NCBI RefSeq assembly: GCF_030315915.2
Contig: NZ_CP135990.1
Location: 434,001 to 498,000, forward strand
Direction of reading: 5' to 3'
Length of the DNA stretch: 64,000 nucleotides
DNA from: Providencia zhijiangensis
Lineage (GTDB): Bacteria > Pseudomonadota > Gammaproteobacteria > Enterobacterales > Enterobacteriaceae
The notes under the pieces: model-generated
Told to the model about the DNA's origin: nothing
Seen by the model: the letters and a program-made list of their open reading frames with translations, nothing else
Databases searched by the model: none
Part shown: positions 8,450 through 17,454 of the stretch, piece after piece
Layout of the letters: each line of letters begins with the position of its first letter
How positions within the stretch are numbered: position 1 is the stretch's first letter
Made by a program: the position numbers and the translations under genes

Positions 8450-10096
8450 ATGATGATGGCAAATAATAAAGTTGCCTACTTTAAGTGGTGCCTATTATTC
8501 GGTTTTGTACTCATAACCTATTTTCTTCCTCTCAATGGACGAATGCTATGGCAACCCGATGAGCTACGCTATGCAGAAATCAGCCGTGAGCTGATATTAA
8601 GTAGCCATTGGAGCGTACCTGAGCTGCTTGGTATCCGCTATTTTGAAAAACCGATTTTTGGTTATTGGGTCGGTTCTTTCTTTCAAATGCTATTTGGTGA
8701 AAACAATGTCTCGGTTCGATTAGGCGTGGTGTTTAGCACCCTGATCAGCGGGTTATTTGTTTATCTCAGCGCAAAGATGGTATGGAAAAATAAAGACCTC
8801 GCGTTTAATGCGGTGCTTATTTATCTTTCCATGTTTATGATTTTGACCATTGGGACATACAATATCCTTGACCCAATTGTGACCGCCTTTATTACGATGA
8901 TTATCTTCTTTTTCCAATGGGGGATAACCACGACACAACGCACTCATAAATTGTATGCCTATATTCTGATTGGCGTGGCATGCGGCTTAGGGGTCATGAC
9001 AAAAGGCTTTTTAGTCTTAGTGCTTCCCGTTTTAGTGTGTTCCGTTAGCGCAATTTACTTCAAAAAGCTCAAAGACGTCTGCCTGTACGCATTAATTTCG
9101 ATTCTTGTCGCCGTGTTAGTTTGCTTACCGTGGGCGCTCACGATTGCCAGCCTAGAGCCAGATTTCTGGAGCTACTTTTTCTGGGTTGAGCATATTCAGC
9201 GTTTTATGGCGGATAACGCACAAAACAAATCTCCTTTCTGGTTCTATATGCCGATTTTATTGGCGGCAGTGCTTCCGTGGTTAGGTTACCTCTTCTCATC
9301 CCTTGCACATGCAGTTCGCGCGAGAGGCATGAACCTTTATTTCTTATTGTGGGCGGCGCTACCTTTCCTATTTTTTAGTGTCACTAAAGGGAAGCTACTC
9401 ACCTATATTCTGCCGTGCATCGCACCTATCGCGATTTTGATGGCATCCTATTTGCAGCAGATTTTAACCCAGAATAAAGTGGCTACCATTCGTCTGAATG
9501 CGCTGATAAACATTACGCTGGGTATCGCGGCGGCAGGGGCATTTATTGCCTCCCCTTACTTCCCTAAAATGAATTTATATCAAGGGGATGAAAGCTACAA
9601 AATGTGGATTGCCGCAGGAGCATTTCTATTTTGGGCTGTGATGGGTGTGGTGTCATTTAACCGTAAATTCTGGTCATTGGCCGCTGCCTGTACGTTAGTG
9701 CTCAGCCTCAGTATTGGGCATGTGATCCCTAAATACATTGAGAGCAATAACACCCCGCAAGGCGTGCTAACTAAATACCAAGATCAGCTACAAAACCGCG
9801 CGATACTCTTAACCAATAATGTGGGATTAGGCACTGCGTTGGCTTGGGTACTAAAACGCGATGACATTACCATGCTGTATCAAACAGGTGAGCTAGGTTA
9901 CGGGTTGAATTACCCTGATGCAGAAAATCGTTTTTACCGTTTAGAGCAGCTACCAAGCTTGCTGGCGAGCCAAAATAACCGCAATGTTGCGGTGGTGGTT
10001 GATGCTTCGCAAAATGAAGTCATTGATGCTTTACCGGGTACGCCAATCATTATTAAAGAAGGTAAGTTAGTGATGGCTTTCTATGAAGGTCAGTAA
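8450..10096 (+). CDS. arnT: ArnT: lipid A 4-amino-4-deoxy-L-arabinose transferase
   Basis: The 548-residue membrane glycosyltransferase shows the GT83/ArnT signature: LWQPDELRYAEISRELI (acidic catalytic loop), RYFEKPIFGYW, GLGVMTKGFL, PDFWSYFFWVEHIQRF and FFSVTKGKLLTYILPC. It ends with the family's YGLNYPDA soluble portion. Around 12 hydrophobic segments are visible. It moves L-Ara4N from undecaprenyl phosphate to lipid A on the periplasmic face, giving polymyxin resistance. It normally sits inside arnBCADTEF, but here no other arn gene is nearby, so it is either a second copy or a dispersed one. Three consecutive ATG codons (8450, 8453, 8456) leave the exact start open. Confidence 0.92.
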   Translation: MMMANNKVAYFKWCLLFGFVLITYFLPLNGRMLWQPDELRYAEISRELILSSHWSVPELLGIRYFEKPIFGYWVGSFFQMLFGENNVSVRLGVVFSTLISGLFVYLSAKMVWKNKDLAFNAVLIYLSMFMILTIGTYNILDPIVTAFITMIIFFFQWGITTTQRTHKLYAYILIGVACGLGVMTKGFLVLVLPVLVCSVSAIYFKKLKDVCLYALISILVAVLVCLPWALTIASLEPDFWSYFFWVEHIQRFMADNAQNKSPFWFYMPILLAAVLPWLGYLFSSLAHAVRARGMNLYFLLWAALPFLFFSVTKGKLLTYILPCIAPIAILMASYLQQILTQNKVATIRLNALINITLGIAAAGAFIASPYFPKMNLYQGDESYKMWIAAGAFLFWAVMGVVSFNRKFWSLAAACTLVLSLSIGHVIPKYIESNNTPQGVLTKYQDQLQNRAILLTNNVGLGTALAWVLKRDDITMLYQTGELGYGLNYPDAENRFYRLEQLPSLLASQNNRNVAVVVDASQNEVIDALPGTPIIIKEGKLVMAFYEGQ

Positions 10097-10133
10097 ATTA
10101 ATAGCCTGATGATCTATTCTTGAGAACCTATTG

Positions 10134-10172
10134 AAAAAGAGCCGCACTACGAAAGTATGTGGCTCTTTTTTT
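10134..10172. terminator. Bidirectional terminator between arnT and the RND operon
   Basis: AAAAAGAGCC...GGCTCTTTTTTT forms an A/T-flanked hairpin with GAGCC/GGCTC and CA/TG pairs. It has a T-run on both strands and sits between converging transcripts. Confidence 0.8.
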
Positions 10173-10199
10173 CTATTGATTAAAACATGACTAAGAACG

Positions 10200-10388
10200 C
10201 TATTTACGCCATCGGTTCGTGACGTCGGAGTGCGTGTTCCTTGATGGATAAGGATGATAAATCATCATCATTGCCACACTGTTGCTCATAGGATGAGTCG
10301 AAAAATCCGTTGATTTGCTGTCATGAACTGTTCGCTTTTCCTTGCGAGTGGGAACAAGTGAAAGATGGTTTAACGATGATAAATTCAT
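10200..10388 (-). CDS. Doubtful 62-aa ORF coupled to the RND gene
   Basis: The ATG at 10388 overlaps the stop of the RND permease gene as ATGA and is preceded by GAGGAG. The product is Ser/His/Lys-rich, has no recognisable domain and is not clearly protein-like. The coupling geometry is the only argument for it; it may be a chance ORF. Confidence 0.2.
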   Translation of the reverse strand: MNLSSLNHLSLVPTRKEKRTVHDSKSTDFSTHPMSNSVAMMMIYHPYPSRNTHSDVTNRWRK

Positions 10389-13300
10389 GGTGCCGTCTCC
10401 TCAGAGTGTTTAATTAAACGGTTAGCTTCAGCCAGCTCATAACGTCTTGGGGTTAACGCTGTCGCACTGTGATTACGTGCCAGCACGGAATAGATAGTTG
10501 GCAACACAAACAGGGTAAATAGCGTCCCCACCAGCATGCCAGTGACAATCACCAGGCCTAGCCCAAAGCGGCTATTTGCTCCGGCGCCAGTCGCGAACAG
10601 AAGAGGAACTAAACCGATAACCATTGCCGCTGTTGTCATCAAAATCGGGCGTAAACGGATTTGTGCTGCTTTTAAAATGGCGTGGCGTTTATCTAACCCT
10701 TCGTTAGCTTGTAGCTCATTGGCGAATTCCACCATTAAGATCCCGTGTTTACTGATAAGCCCAATCAAGGTAACTAAGCCAATTTGGGTATAAATATTGA
10801 GAGTGGCATAACCCAGCGCCAGCGGGATCAAGGCACCACAGATAGACAGCGGAACGGTAATTAAGATAATCAACGGATCCACTAAACTTTCATACTGCGC
10901 CGCGAGCACCAGATAGATAATGATCAGCGCCGCCATAAACGCGAAGGCGAGGGTGTTTCCTTCTTGTTTATATTGGCGCGAATCGGATTGCCAATCATGG
11001 CTAAAACCGGCGGGTAGTTCGCTGGCTACCTCATCGAGATACGCCACCGCTTGCCCTAAGGTGACGCCTGGTGCAGGGATCGCTTGGAAAATAGCGGCAT
11101 TTTGCTGATTAAACTGAGACAGTTTATTCGGCTCTACTTGTGTTGAAATGTCCACCACCGTCGACAGCGGGATCATGCTGCCATCTTCGGACTTAACATA
11201 ATGGCGGGATAACGCTTCAGGCGTCAGTCGCTGGCTGCGTAGGCTTTGCGGGATCACATCGTAAGAGCGCCCATCCATGCCAAAGCGGTTGATATAATTC
11301 TCACCCACTAGCAACGTTAAGGACTCACCAATATCCTGCATACGAATGCCTAAACTGTTGGCTTTCGAACGATTAATGCGAACCTCAACCACAGGGTTGT
11401 TATAGTCGAGGTCGCTATCGACCACCATAAACAGGCCACTTTCACGAGCTTGCTGCTTGATCTCTTCCATGGTGCGATACAGTACCGGATAATCTTGCGG
11501 GCTTTTTAGCACCATCTGAATAGGCAAACCGCCCGTCGAACCCGGTAATGCAGGTAACTGGAATACAAAGATACTGTTACCTTCCACATCGCCAACACGA
11601 TTTTGTAAATCCGATTGGATCGCTGACGCAGGGCGCTCTCGTTGCTCCCAAGAGGTTAAGTTTGTTCCCCCGAAGCTGGCGGAAGGGCCATCGGTGCCGT
11701 TAATAATCCATGTACTTTCAGTTTCGGGCAGCTCCATAAACACATCGTGTAATTTGCGGGAGAAACGCTCCACATACTCAAGGTTGGCATGTTGCGGAGA
11801 CTTAATCGCCGTTAAGACGCTAGATTGGTCTTCAACTGGCGCCAGCTCTCGCGGTGCGGATTGATACAACATTGGCAGGCTGATCACGACACCGACAGCT
11901 AAAATTCCGGTGATCCAGCGGTTCTTCAATGAGAAATTCAGTACCGCTGTATAGTAATGGGCAAGGGTCTCGAAGAAGGTTTCTGCCATTCGCGCCATGC
12001 GCCCTTCATTCTGCTTTGAATTCAACATAAACGAACTCATCACCGGAGAAAGGGTTAACGCCACGATGCCAGATACAATCACCGCGCCCGCCAACGTGAG
12101 CGCAAACTCTTTAAATAATGCCCCTGTTAATCCAGACATTAAGCCAATCGGCGCATACACTGCGGCGAGGGTAATGGTCATCGCGATAACGGGACCTGCT
12201 ACCTCACGTGCGCCAATCAACGCCGCCAGAACGGGGGATTTTCCCTCTTCAATATGGCGATGCACGTTTTCCACCACCACAATGGCATCATCCACCACCA
12301 ACCCAATCGCCAGCACCATCGCCAGTAAGGTTAGCAAGTTAATACTAAAGCCGAACGCCATCATCAATGCCGCCGCACCTAGCATGGATAGTGGAATGGC
12401 AAGAATGGGAATAATCACGCTGCGAATCGAACCTAGGCACAGATAAATTACCGCGATAACAATCAGCAAGGCTTCCACGAGGGTGTGGATCACTTGGTCG
12501 ATGGAGGCCTTAATAAACCGTGAAGTTTCAAAGGCCATTTCCACTTTTACCCCCGGCGGCAGGGTTTTGATGATATCTGGCATTAACTTATTCATGCCAT
12601 CTACAATCACTAGCGGGTTACCCGTTGGGGTGGCAAATAAACCTAAGTAAATGGCAGGTTCCCCGTTCATTAAGCCACTGGTTTCTGTAGATGCCGCCCC
12701 CAGCTCAATGGTGCCCACATCTTTTAAGCGCACCAATCCGTTACCATCATTGCGGATCACCAAATCACGAAATTCATCCACATTGGTTAAATCGGTATTC
12801 ACATATACGTTGGAAATGACAAACTCTCCCTTCACTTTACCGGGAGCCGCTTGATAGTTATTTTGGCGTACCGCTTGGGCGACTTCAGCCGCTGAAATAC
12901 CGCGACCAGCGAGTTTATCCGCATCCAACCATAAACGCATCGCCAGCTGCTGCCCGCCAAATACTTGCACTTTCGCCACGCCATCAATAGCGGAATACAT
13001 CGGTTCCACTACGCGGGAAAGATAATCGGTTAGCGCAGGAATCGAAAGTTCGGTACTGGAAAAACCAATATAAGCGACGGCGGTAGACTCCCCAGAAGAG
13101 AGCTCAATCACAGGGTCATACGCCTCTTTTGGTAGCTTATAACGCACTTGGTTGACTTTTGCCATCACTTGGGTGAGGGCTTGAGTGGAATCGCGGTTTA
13201 GCTCCATGCGCACGGTCACAAGGCTGCTGCCTTGAACGGAGGATGATGATAAGTAATCGACCCCTTCAACGGAAGAGACCGCTTGGGCAATCGGTTGAGT

Positions 13301-13489
13301 CACAAACCCCTGCATTAATTTTGCCGAGGCGCCCGGATATTGGGTGGTAATAGTAATTGTCGAGCTTTCTAACTGAGGGTATTGGCGAATGGGTAATTTG
13401 CTTAGCGCAAACAGCCCCATCAACACAATTAAGGCACTGACCACTAATGCTAATACCGGTCGGCGCACAAACAAGTCCGTAAATTTCAT
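10385..13489 (-). CDS. RND multidrug efflux permease (HAE-1 family)
   Basis: The 1034-residue inner-membrane pump has the typical N-terminus (MKFTDLFVRRPVLALVV), one transmembrane helix, a large periplasmic porter domain and then helices 2-6. Helix 4 carries LAIGLVVDDAIVVVEN with the proton-relay Asp pair. The second half repeats the fold, including GLVTLIGLISKHGILMVEFAN with the relay Lys. By memory it is closest to MexW-type pumps rather than AcrB. It exports toxic amphiphiles with an adaptor and, as no outer-membrane gene is present, probably TolC. It lies 9 bp after the adaptor gene in one operon under a SoxR-type promoter. Confidence 0.92.
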   Translation of the reverse strand: MKFTDLFVRRPVLALVVSALIVLMGLFALSKLPIRQYPQLESSTITITTQYPGASAKLMQGFVTQPIAQAVSSVEGVDYLSSSSVQGSSLVTVRMELNRDSTQALTQVMAKVNQVRYKLPKEAYDPVIELSSGESTAVAYIGFSSTELSIPALTDYLSRVVEPMYSAIDGVAKVQVFGGQQLAMRLWLDADKLAGRGISAAEVAQAVRQNNYQAAPGKVKGEFVISNVYVNTDLTNVDEFRDLVIRNDGNGLVRLKDVGTIELGAASTETSGLMNGEPAIYLGLFATPTGNPLVIVDGMNKLMPDIIKTLPPGVKVEMAFETSRFIKASIDQVIHTLVEALLIVIAVIYLCLGSIRSVIIPILAIPLSMLGAAALMMAFGFSINLLTLLAMVLAIGLVVDDAIVVVENVHRHIEEGKSPVLAALIGAREVAGPVIAMTITLAAVYAPIGLMSGLTGALFKEFALTLAGAVIVSGIVALTLSPVMSSFMLNSKQNEGRMARMAETFFETLAHYYTAVLNFSLKNRWITGILAVGVVISLPMLYQSAPRELAPVEDQSSVLTAIKSPQHANLEYVERFSRKLHDVFMELPETESTWIINGTDGPSASFGGTNLTSWEQRERPASAIQSDLQNRVGDVEGNSIFVFQLPALPGSTGGLPIQMVLKSPQDYPVLYRTMEEIKQQARESGLFMVVDSDLDYNNPVVEVRINRSKANSLGIRMQDIGESLTLLVGENYINRFGMDGRSYDVIPQSLRSQRLTPEALSRHYVKSEDGSMIPLSTVVDISTQVEPNKLSQFNQQNAAIFQAIPAPGVTLGQAVAYLDEVASELPAGFSHDWQSDSRQYKQEGNTLAFAFMAALIIIYLVLAAQYESLVDPLIILITVPLSICGALIPLALGYATLNIYTQIGLVTLIGLISKHGILMVEFANELQANEGLDKRHAILKAAQIRLRPILMTTAAMVIGLVPLLFATGAGANSRFGLGLVIVTGMLVGTLFTLFVLPTIYSVLARNHSATALTPRRYELAEANRLIKHSEETAP

Positions 13490-13498
13490 CGTTCGTCC

Positions 13499-14608
13499 TT
13501 ATGAGCCTTGCGGGGTTTCAGATAATGTATTTTGAGCAACAGGGGTAATGGCAGAGCCATTATTCAGACGTAGCTGCCCAGAACTGACCACTTGGTCGCC
13601 TTCCGCAAGTCCGTGCTCAATTTCAATATTGCCATCAAAACGCTGCCCCGTTTTCACGGAAACGCGCTTGACCGTCATGGCATCACTGGTACCTTCGGCG
13701 ATAAACACGGTATCCCCGTAAGCGGTGTAAGTGACTGCGGTTTCAGGAACGGTCAGTACCGCATTGTTGGCTTGTCGCACTACCGTGACATTGGCGTACA
13801 TCCCCGCTTTTAACTTCCCATTGCTGTTATCCAGAGTGGCTTGCAACGCAATCGTTCGGGACTTACCAATCAATGGATCAATCGCCGTCACTTTGGCAGG
13901 AAATGGTGTTTCGGGGTAAGCATCGACAGTGATGTCCACCACTTGCCCTTGGTGCAATTCGGGAGAGGCTTGCTCGTCTAAGGAGAAATTCAGCTTCAGC
14001 GTTTGGGTATCCACAAGGCTGGCTATCGCTTCGCCGGGGCTAAGATATTGCCCTTCATGGACTTGGCGAATACCAATGGTGCCATCGAATGGGGCATGAA
14101 TGGCTTTTTGCGCAATCAATGCTTGGGTTTGCTGAATCAGCCCCTGCGCCATATCGCGCTCGGCACGGGTGCTATCCACCTGCGCTTCCGCCACTAAATG
14201 TTGCGCAGACAGAGAACGGGTTCTGTCATATAGACGGGCGGCATTGCGGTATTGTGCTTGATAGCGGGCTAAATCTGCACGCTCCACCGCATCATTGAGC
14301 TGCACCAGTAATTGCCCTTTTTTGACCTGTTGACCGGATTCAAACCCAATTTTGGTGATACGCCCACTGGTTTCTGCGGCCACAAACACCTGACTACCTG
14401 CTTCTAATTCCCCCACACCGTAAAAAGTGCGTGGAGCATTAGCCAAGGTGACGGGAGCAAGAGCCACTTTCACTGGAGGATATTGATAAGCCGCTTGTGG
14501 CTTATCGTCTGAGCTGGCGTAAGTCGAGTAAATGGCGGCTCCCCCACCTACGGAGAGAAGCCCTGCACATAGCAACGTTAGCGTTTTTTTATTCATTATG
14601 ATTGGCAT
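13499..14608 (-). CDS. RND efflux periplasmic adaptor (membrane fusion protein)
   Basis: The 369-residue product has an N-terminal hydrophobic anchor or signal (residues 5-30). A lipoyl/barrel-sandwich half follows (GRITKIGFESGQQVKKGQLLVQL), then an alpha-helical hairpin (residues about 105-160), the second lipoyl half (APFDGTIGIRQVHEGQYLSPG) and beta-barrel domains. It links the RND permease to the outer-membrane channel. The start may be ATG 14608 or ATG 14596 (MNKKTL); neither has a strong ribosome site. It is the first gene of the SoxR-linked operon. Confidence 0.9.
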   Translation of the reverse strand: MPIIMNKKTLTLLCAGLLSVGGGAAIYSTYASSDDKPQAAYQYPPVKVALAPVTLANAPRTFYGVGELEAGSQVFVAAETSGRITKIGFESGQQVKKGQLLVQLNDAVERADLARYQAQYRNAARLYDRTRSLSAQHLVAEAQVDSTRAERDMAQGLIQQTQALIAQKAIHAPFDGTIGIRQVHEGQYLSPGEAIASLVDTQTLKLNFSLDEQASPELHQGQVVDITVDAYPETPFPAKVTAIDPLIGKSRTIALQATLDNSNGKLKAGMYANVTVVRQANNAVLTVPETAVTYTAYGDTVFIAEGTSDAMTVKRVSVKTGQRFDGNIEIEHGLAEGDQVVSSGQLRLNNGSAITPVAQNTLSETPQGS

Positions 14609-14635
14609 CTTAAATTGACAATTAAAGAGGCTGGC

Positions 14636-14666
14636 ACTATAAAACCTTAAGTTAAGTTGAGGTCAA
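14636..14666 (-). promoter_or_regulatory. SoxR-type promoter with 19-bp spacer
   Basis: On the minus strand TTGACC (14666-14661) and TATAGT (14641-14636) are separated by exactly 19 bp. That over-long spacer is the hallmark of promoters activated by MerR-family regulators. The spacer contains the SoxR-like palindrome ACCTTAAGTTAAGTTGAGGT at 14644-14663 (8 of 10 positions symmetric), very like the E. coli soxS operator. It faces the RND operon. Confidence 0.85.
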
Positions 14667-14682
14667 TAGGAGGTGAGCAAAA

Positions 14683-15180
14683 ATGGTGGGCAAAACCATG
14701 AATACGATAAAAAAGCGGGAAATTGCCGCTGAAAAGGTAGATTTTTCACGGGCTCTGACGGTAGGGGAAGTGGCGAAACGTGCAGGCGTTCCGGTCTCTA
14801 CGGTGCATTTTTATGAAGCGAAAGGGCTGATTCAAAGTACCCGAACACAAGGAAATCAGCGGCGTTTTCCACCGGTGGTTTTACGCTACATTGCCATTAT
14901 CAAAGTGGCACAAAGTACCGGTATTCCCCTCAAAGAGATCCAAGATGCACTGGGTCAGTTTCCGGCAAACAGCAAATTGACGGCGGAAGAATGGAAAGGG
15001 ATGTCAACGGAATGGAAAAGTTCATTAGATAGACGAATCAAACAGTTAACTCGATTGCGCAATGAGTTGGATCACTGTATTGGTTGTGGTTGTTTGTCTC
15101 TCAAAGATTGCCCTTTGCGCAACCCTGAAGATATCTTAGGCAACCAAGGTTCCGGCGCCCAAATCCTCGAACGTCCTTAA
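14683..15180 (+). CDS. soxR: Redox-sensitive transcriptional activator SoxR
   Basis: A MerR-family protein of 165 residues. The N-terminal winged helix begins [24 protein letters not shown], followed by a dimerisation helix. The [2Fe-2S] site is [13 protein letters not shown] with Cys132, Cys135, Cys137 and Cys143, matching the CX2CXCX5C spacing of SoxR. Redox-cycling compounds oxidise the cluster and switch the regulator on. The start at 14683 is fixed by AGGAGGTG 7 nt upstream; it adds a short tail compared with E. coli SoxR (154 aa). No soxS is seen; the divergent target is an RND pump. Confidence 0.95.
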   Translation: MVGKTMNTIKKREIAAEKVDFSRALTVGEVAKRAGVPVSTVHFYEAKGLIQSTRTQGNQRRFPPVVLRYIAIIKVAQSTGIPLKEIQDALGQFPANSKLTAEEWKGMSTEWKSSLDRRIKQLTRLRNELDHCIGCGCLSLKDCPLRNPEDILGNQGSGAQILERP

Positions 15181-15201
15181 ATCACACTTTTCACTATCTG
15201 G

Positions 15202-15228
15202 ATAGCCACTGCAAAATGTGGCTATTTA
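15202..15228 (+). terminator. Hairpin after soxR
   Basis: ATAGCCAC (15202-15209) and GTGGCTAT (15218-15225) form a perfect 8-bp stem with an 8-nt loop, followed by TTA. It probably separates soxR from the catabolic operon. Confidence 0.6.
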
Positions 15229-15374
15229 TCCATTATTATCATCATGTTATTAATCAAATAGCCGCGCTGTGTGGATAATCTTTGCGCATATGGGCTACCG
15301 ATTTTTGCCTTTTTTGCGTAATGATTCGTCATGTTAATTTTTTGTGAACGAATTAGAGCAAAGAGGGCACAGTG

Positions 15375-16160
15375 ATGAAAGGTCTGAATAACAAAATTGC
15401 CATCGTGACGGGTGGTGCAACCAAAATAGGCGCAACCGTAGCAAAAATCTTATGTTCCTATGGGGTCAAAGTCACTATTTTCGATATCGACAAAACCAAC
15501 GGGGAAAGTGTGGCACAATCGGAGCCCAATATTGACTTTCTGCCCGTGGATATCACCGATGACCAACAATTAAAGCAAGGCATTGATCGCGTTGCGCAAA
15601 AATATGGGCAACTCGATTTTTTGGTTAATCTGGCCGCCACCTATCTGGATGATGGCCAAGCCTCTTCACGTCAAGACTGGCTAACGGCATTAAATATCAA
15701 CGTGGTGAGCGCCGTGATGGCTGCGCAATTTGCCAAACCGCATTTAGCCAAAGCAGGTAAAGGGGCGATTGTTAACTTCACCAGTATCTCTTCCTCGGTG
15801 GCGCAAACAGGTCGCTGGCTTTATCCCGCATCGAAAGCCGCCATGCTAGAAGCAACGCGCAGCCAAGCGATGGATTATGCCCCCGACGGCATTCGCGTCA
15901 ATTCCGTTTCCCCTGGTTGGACATGGTCTCGGGTGATGGACGAACTGACTGGCGGCGACCGCCAAAAAACCGACCGCGTCGCGGCGGATTATCACCTTTT
16001 ACAACGTGTTGGAGACCCTGAAGAGGTGGCTCAAGTTGTGGCATTCCTATTGTCTGAGCTGGCGAGTTTTGTCACTGGCGCAGATTACGCGGTCGATGGT
16101 GGATACTCCGCCATGGGGCCTGAACAGGCGAAACCCGCCATTCCCCGTCTTGCAGAATAA
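15375..16160 (+). CDS. SDR-family dehydrogenase, first gene of the upper catabolic operon
   Basis: The 261-residue classical short-chain dehydrogenase has the NAD(P)-binding TGGATKIG motif near residue 13, an NLAA equivalent of NNAG, catalytic Ser in the TSISSS region, YPASK (Tyr and Lys) and VSPGW after it. Asp at the end of beta-2 (IFDID) suggests NAD. The ATG at 15375 is preferred because AGAGGG lies 7 nt upstream; a GTG sits one codon earlier. In the proposed pathway it would oxidise the product of the neighbouring monooxygenase, such as indole dihydrodiol or hydroxyindolinone, towards isatin. That substrate is inferred only from context. Confidence 0.85.
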   Translation: MKGLNNKIAIVTGGATKIGATVAKILCSYGVKVTIFDIDKTNGESVAQSEPNIDFLPVDITDDQQLKQGIDRVAQKYGQLDFLVNLAATYLDDGQASSRQDWLTALNINVVSAVMAAQFAKPHLAKAGKGAIVNFTSISSSVAQTGRWLYPASKAAMLEATRSQAMDYAPDGIRVNSVSPGWTWSRVMDELTGGDRQKTDRVAADYHLLQRVGDPEEVAQVVAFLLSELASFVTGADYAVDGGYSAMGPEQAKPAIPRLAE

Positions 16161-16195
16161 GACACCCTGATTTTAATTTTATCGAGGAATTCACT

Positions 16196-17443
16196 ATGCG
16201 TCGTATTGCAATCGTAGGTGGTGGTCAGGCGGGTATGCCATTGGCATTAGGGCTGCTGGACAAAGGTTATGACGTGACGGTTGCCACCAACCGTACCCCA
16301 GATGATGTGAAAAATGGCCGTGTAATGTCTAGCCAATGTATGTTCGATATTTCACTGCAATTTGAGCGTGACTTAGGGATCAACTTCTGGGAAGACAAAT
16401 GCCCACCCGTTGAAGGCATTGGCTTTACCGTCCCGCATCCTGAAAAAGCGGGTGAAAAAGCCATTAGCTGGCGCTCACGTATTGATAACTATGCCCAAGC
16501 CGTTGATCAGCGCATCAAAATGCCTTACTGGCTAGAGTTATTCGCAGCGCGTGGCGGCAACTTGATGATTGAAGATGTGGGCGTGGCAGAGTTAGAGAAA
16601 CTTGCCGAAACCCACGATTTAGTGATCTTAGCGGGGGGGAAAGGGGAAATCGTTAAGCTGCTAGAACGTGACCCGACTCGCTCACCGTACGATAAACCTC
16701 AGCGTGCGCTAGCGCTTACTTATGTTCACGGCATGCTGCCAACCCCTGAATTTTCACAAGTTTCATTCAACCTGATACCGGGTGTGGGGGAGTATTTTGT
16801 GTTCCCATCTCTCACCAACAGTGGCGACTGCCACATCATGGTTTTTGAAGGTGTGCCAGGTGGGCCGATGGATCAATGGGGAGAAGCGCGTACGCCACAA
16901 GAGCATTTGGCCTACAGCAAAAAAATCATCGATACCTATTTACCGTGGGAAGCAGAGCGCTGCCGCCATGTGGAACTAACGGATGAAAACGGTATTCTGG
17001 CAGGGCGCTTTGCGCCAACAGTTCGTAAGCCAGTTCTCACGCTGCCATCAGGGAAAATTGTCTTCGGTTTAGGGGATGCATTAGTCACCAACGATCCACT
17101 CACTGGACAAGGATCGAATAACGCCACGAAAGCCAGCAAAGTCTATTACGACGCGATTTTAGCCCGTGGTGACAAGCCGTATACCGCGGAATGGATGAAT
17201 GAGACGTTTGAACAATTCTGGAAATACGGTCGCCATGTTGTTGAGTGGACGAACGCTCTATTAGCGCCGCCACAGCCACACATTCTTAATGCATTAGGCG
17301 CAGCGCAACAGCTGCCAACCTTAGCGCACACCATCGCGAATGCCTTTAACTATCCACCGGTTCTTGCACCATGGTGGCACGATGCCCATGCCTGCGATGC
17401 GTATATTCAATCGCTGATGCAAGAAGAAGTTCGCGCTTCGTAG
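16196..17443 (+). CDS. StyA-like FAD-dependent monooxygenase (styrene/indole type)
   Basis: A 415-residue two-component flavin monooxygenase of the StyA group. It has the N-terminal Rossmann motif IVGGGQAGMPLALGL and the second FAD motif GLGDALVTNDPLTGQGSNN near residue 290. It shares a StyA-like course throughout, including PYDKPQRALAL and a C-terminal helical part ending in ANAFNYPPVLAP. StyA enzymes take reduced FAD from StyB and epoxidise styrene; many also oxidise indole to indoxyl and so form indigo. The StyB-like reductase is the next gene, 11 bp away. GAGGAA lies 8 nt before the ATG. Indole as the natural substrate is an inference. Confidence 0.85.
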   Translation: MRRIAIVGGGQAGMPLALGLLDKGYDVTVATNRTPDDVKNGRVMSSQCMFDISLQFERDLGINFWEDKCPPVEGIGFTVPHPEKAGEKAISWRSRIDNYAQAVDQRIKMPYWLELFAARGGNLMIEDVGVAELEKLAETHDLVILAGGKGEIVKLLERDPTRSPYDKPQRALALTYVHGMLPTPEFSQVSFNLIPGVGEYFVFPSLTNSGDCHIMVFEGVPGGPMDQWGEARTPQEHLAYSKKIIDTYLPWEAERCRHVELTDENGILAGRFAPTVRKPVLTLPSGKIVFGLGDALVTNDPLTGQGSNNATKASKVYYDAILARGDKPYTAEWMNETFEQFWKYGRHVVEWTNALLAPPQPHILNALGAAQQLPTLAHTIANAFNYPPVLAPWWHDAHACDAYIQSLMQEEVRAS

Positions 17444-17454
17444 GAGAAATCAGT

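Noticed and set aside
10200-10388. A 62-aa ORF coupled to the RND gene as a real small protein
   Set aside because: Listed only at low confidence: composition is not protein-like and no domain is visible; only the ATGA overlap and GAGGAG speak for it.
12651-12854. ORFs antisense to the RND gene, and similar shadows elsewhere
   Set aside because: They lie wholly inside well-supported genes, lack ribosome sites and have no recognisable domains.
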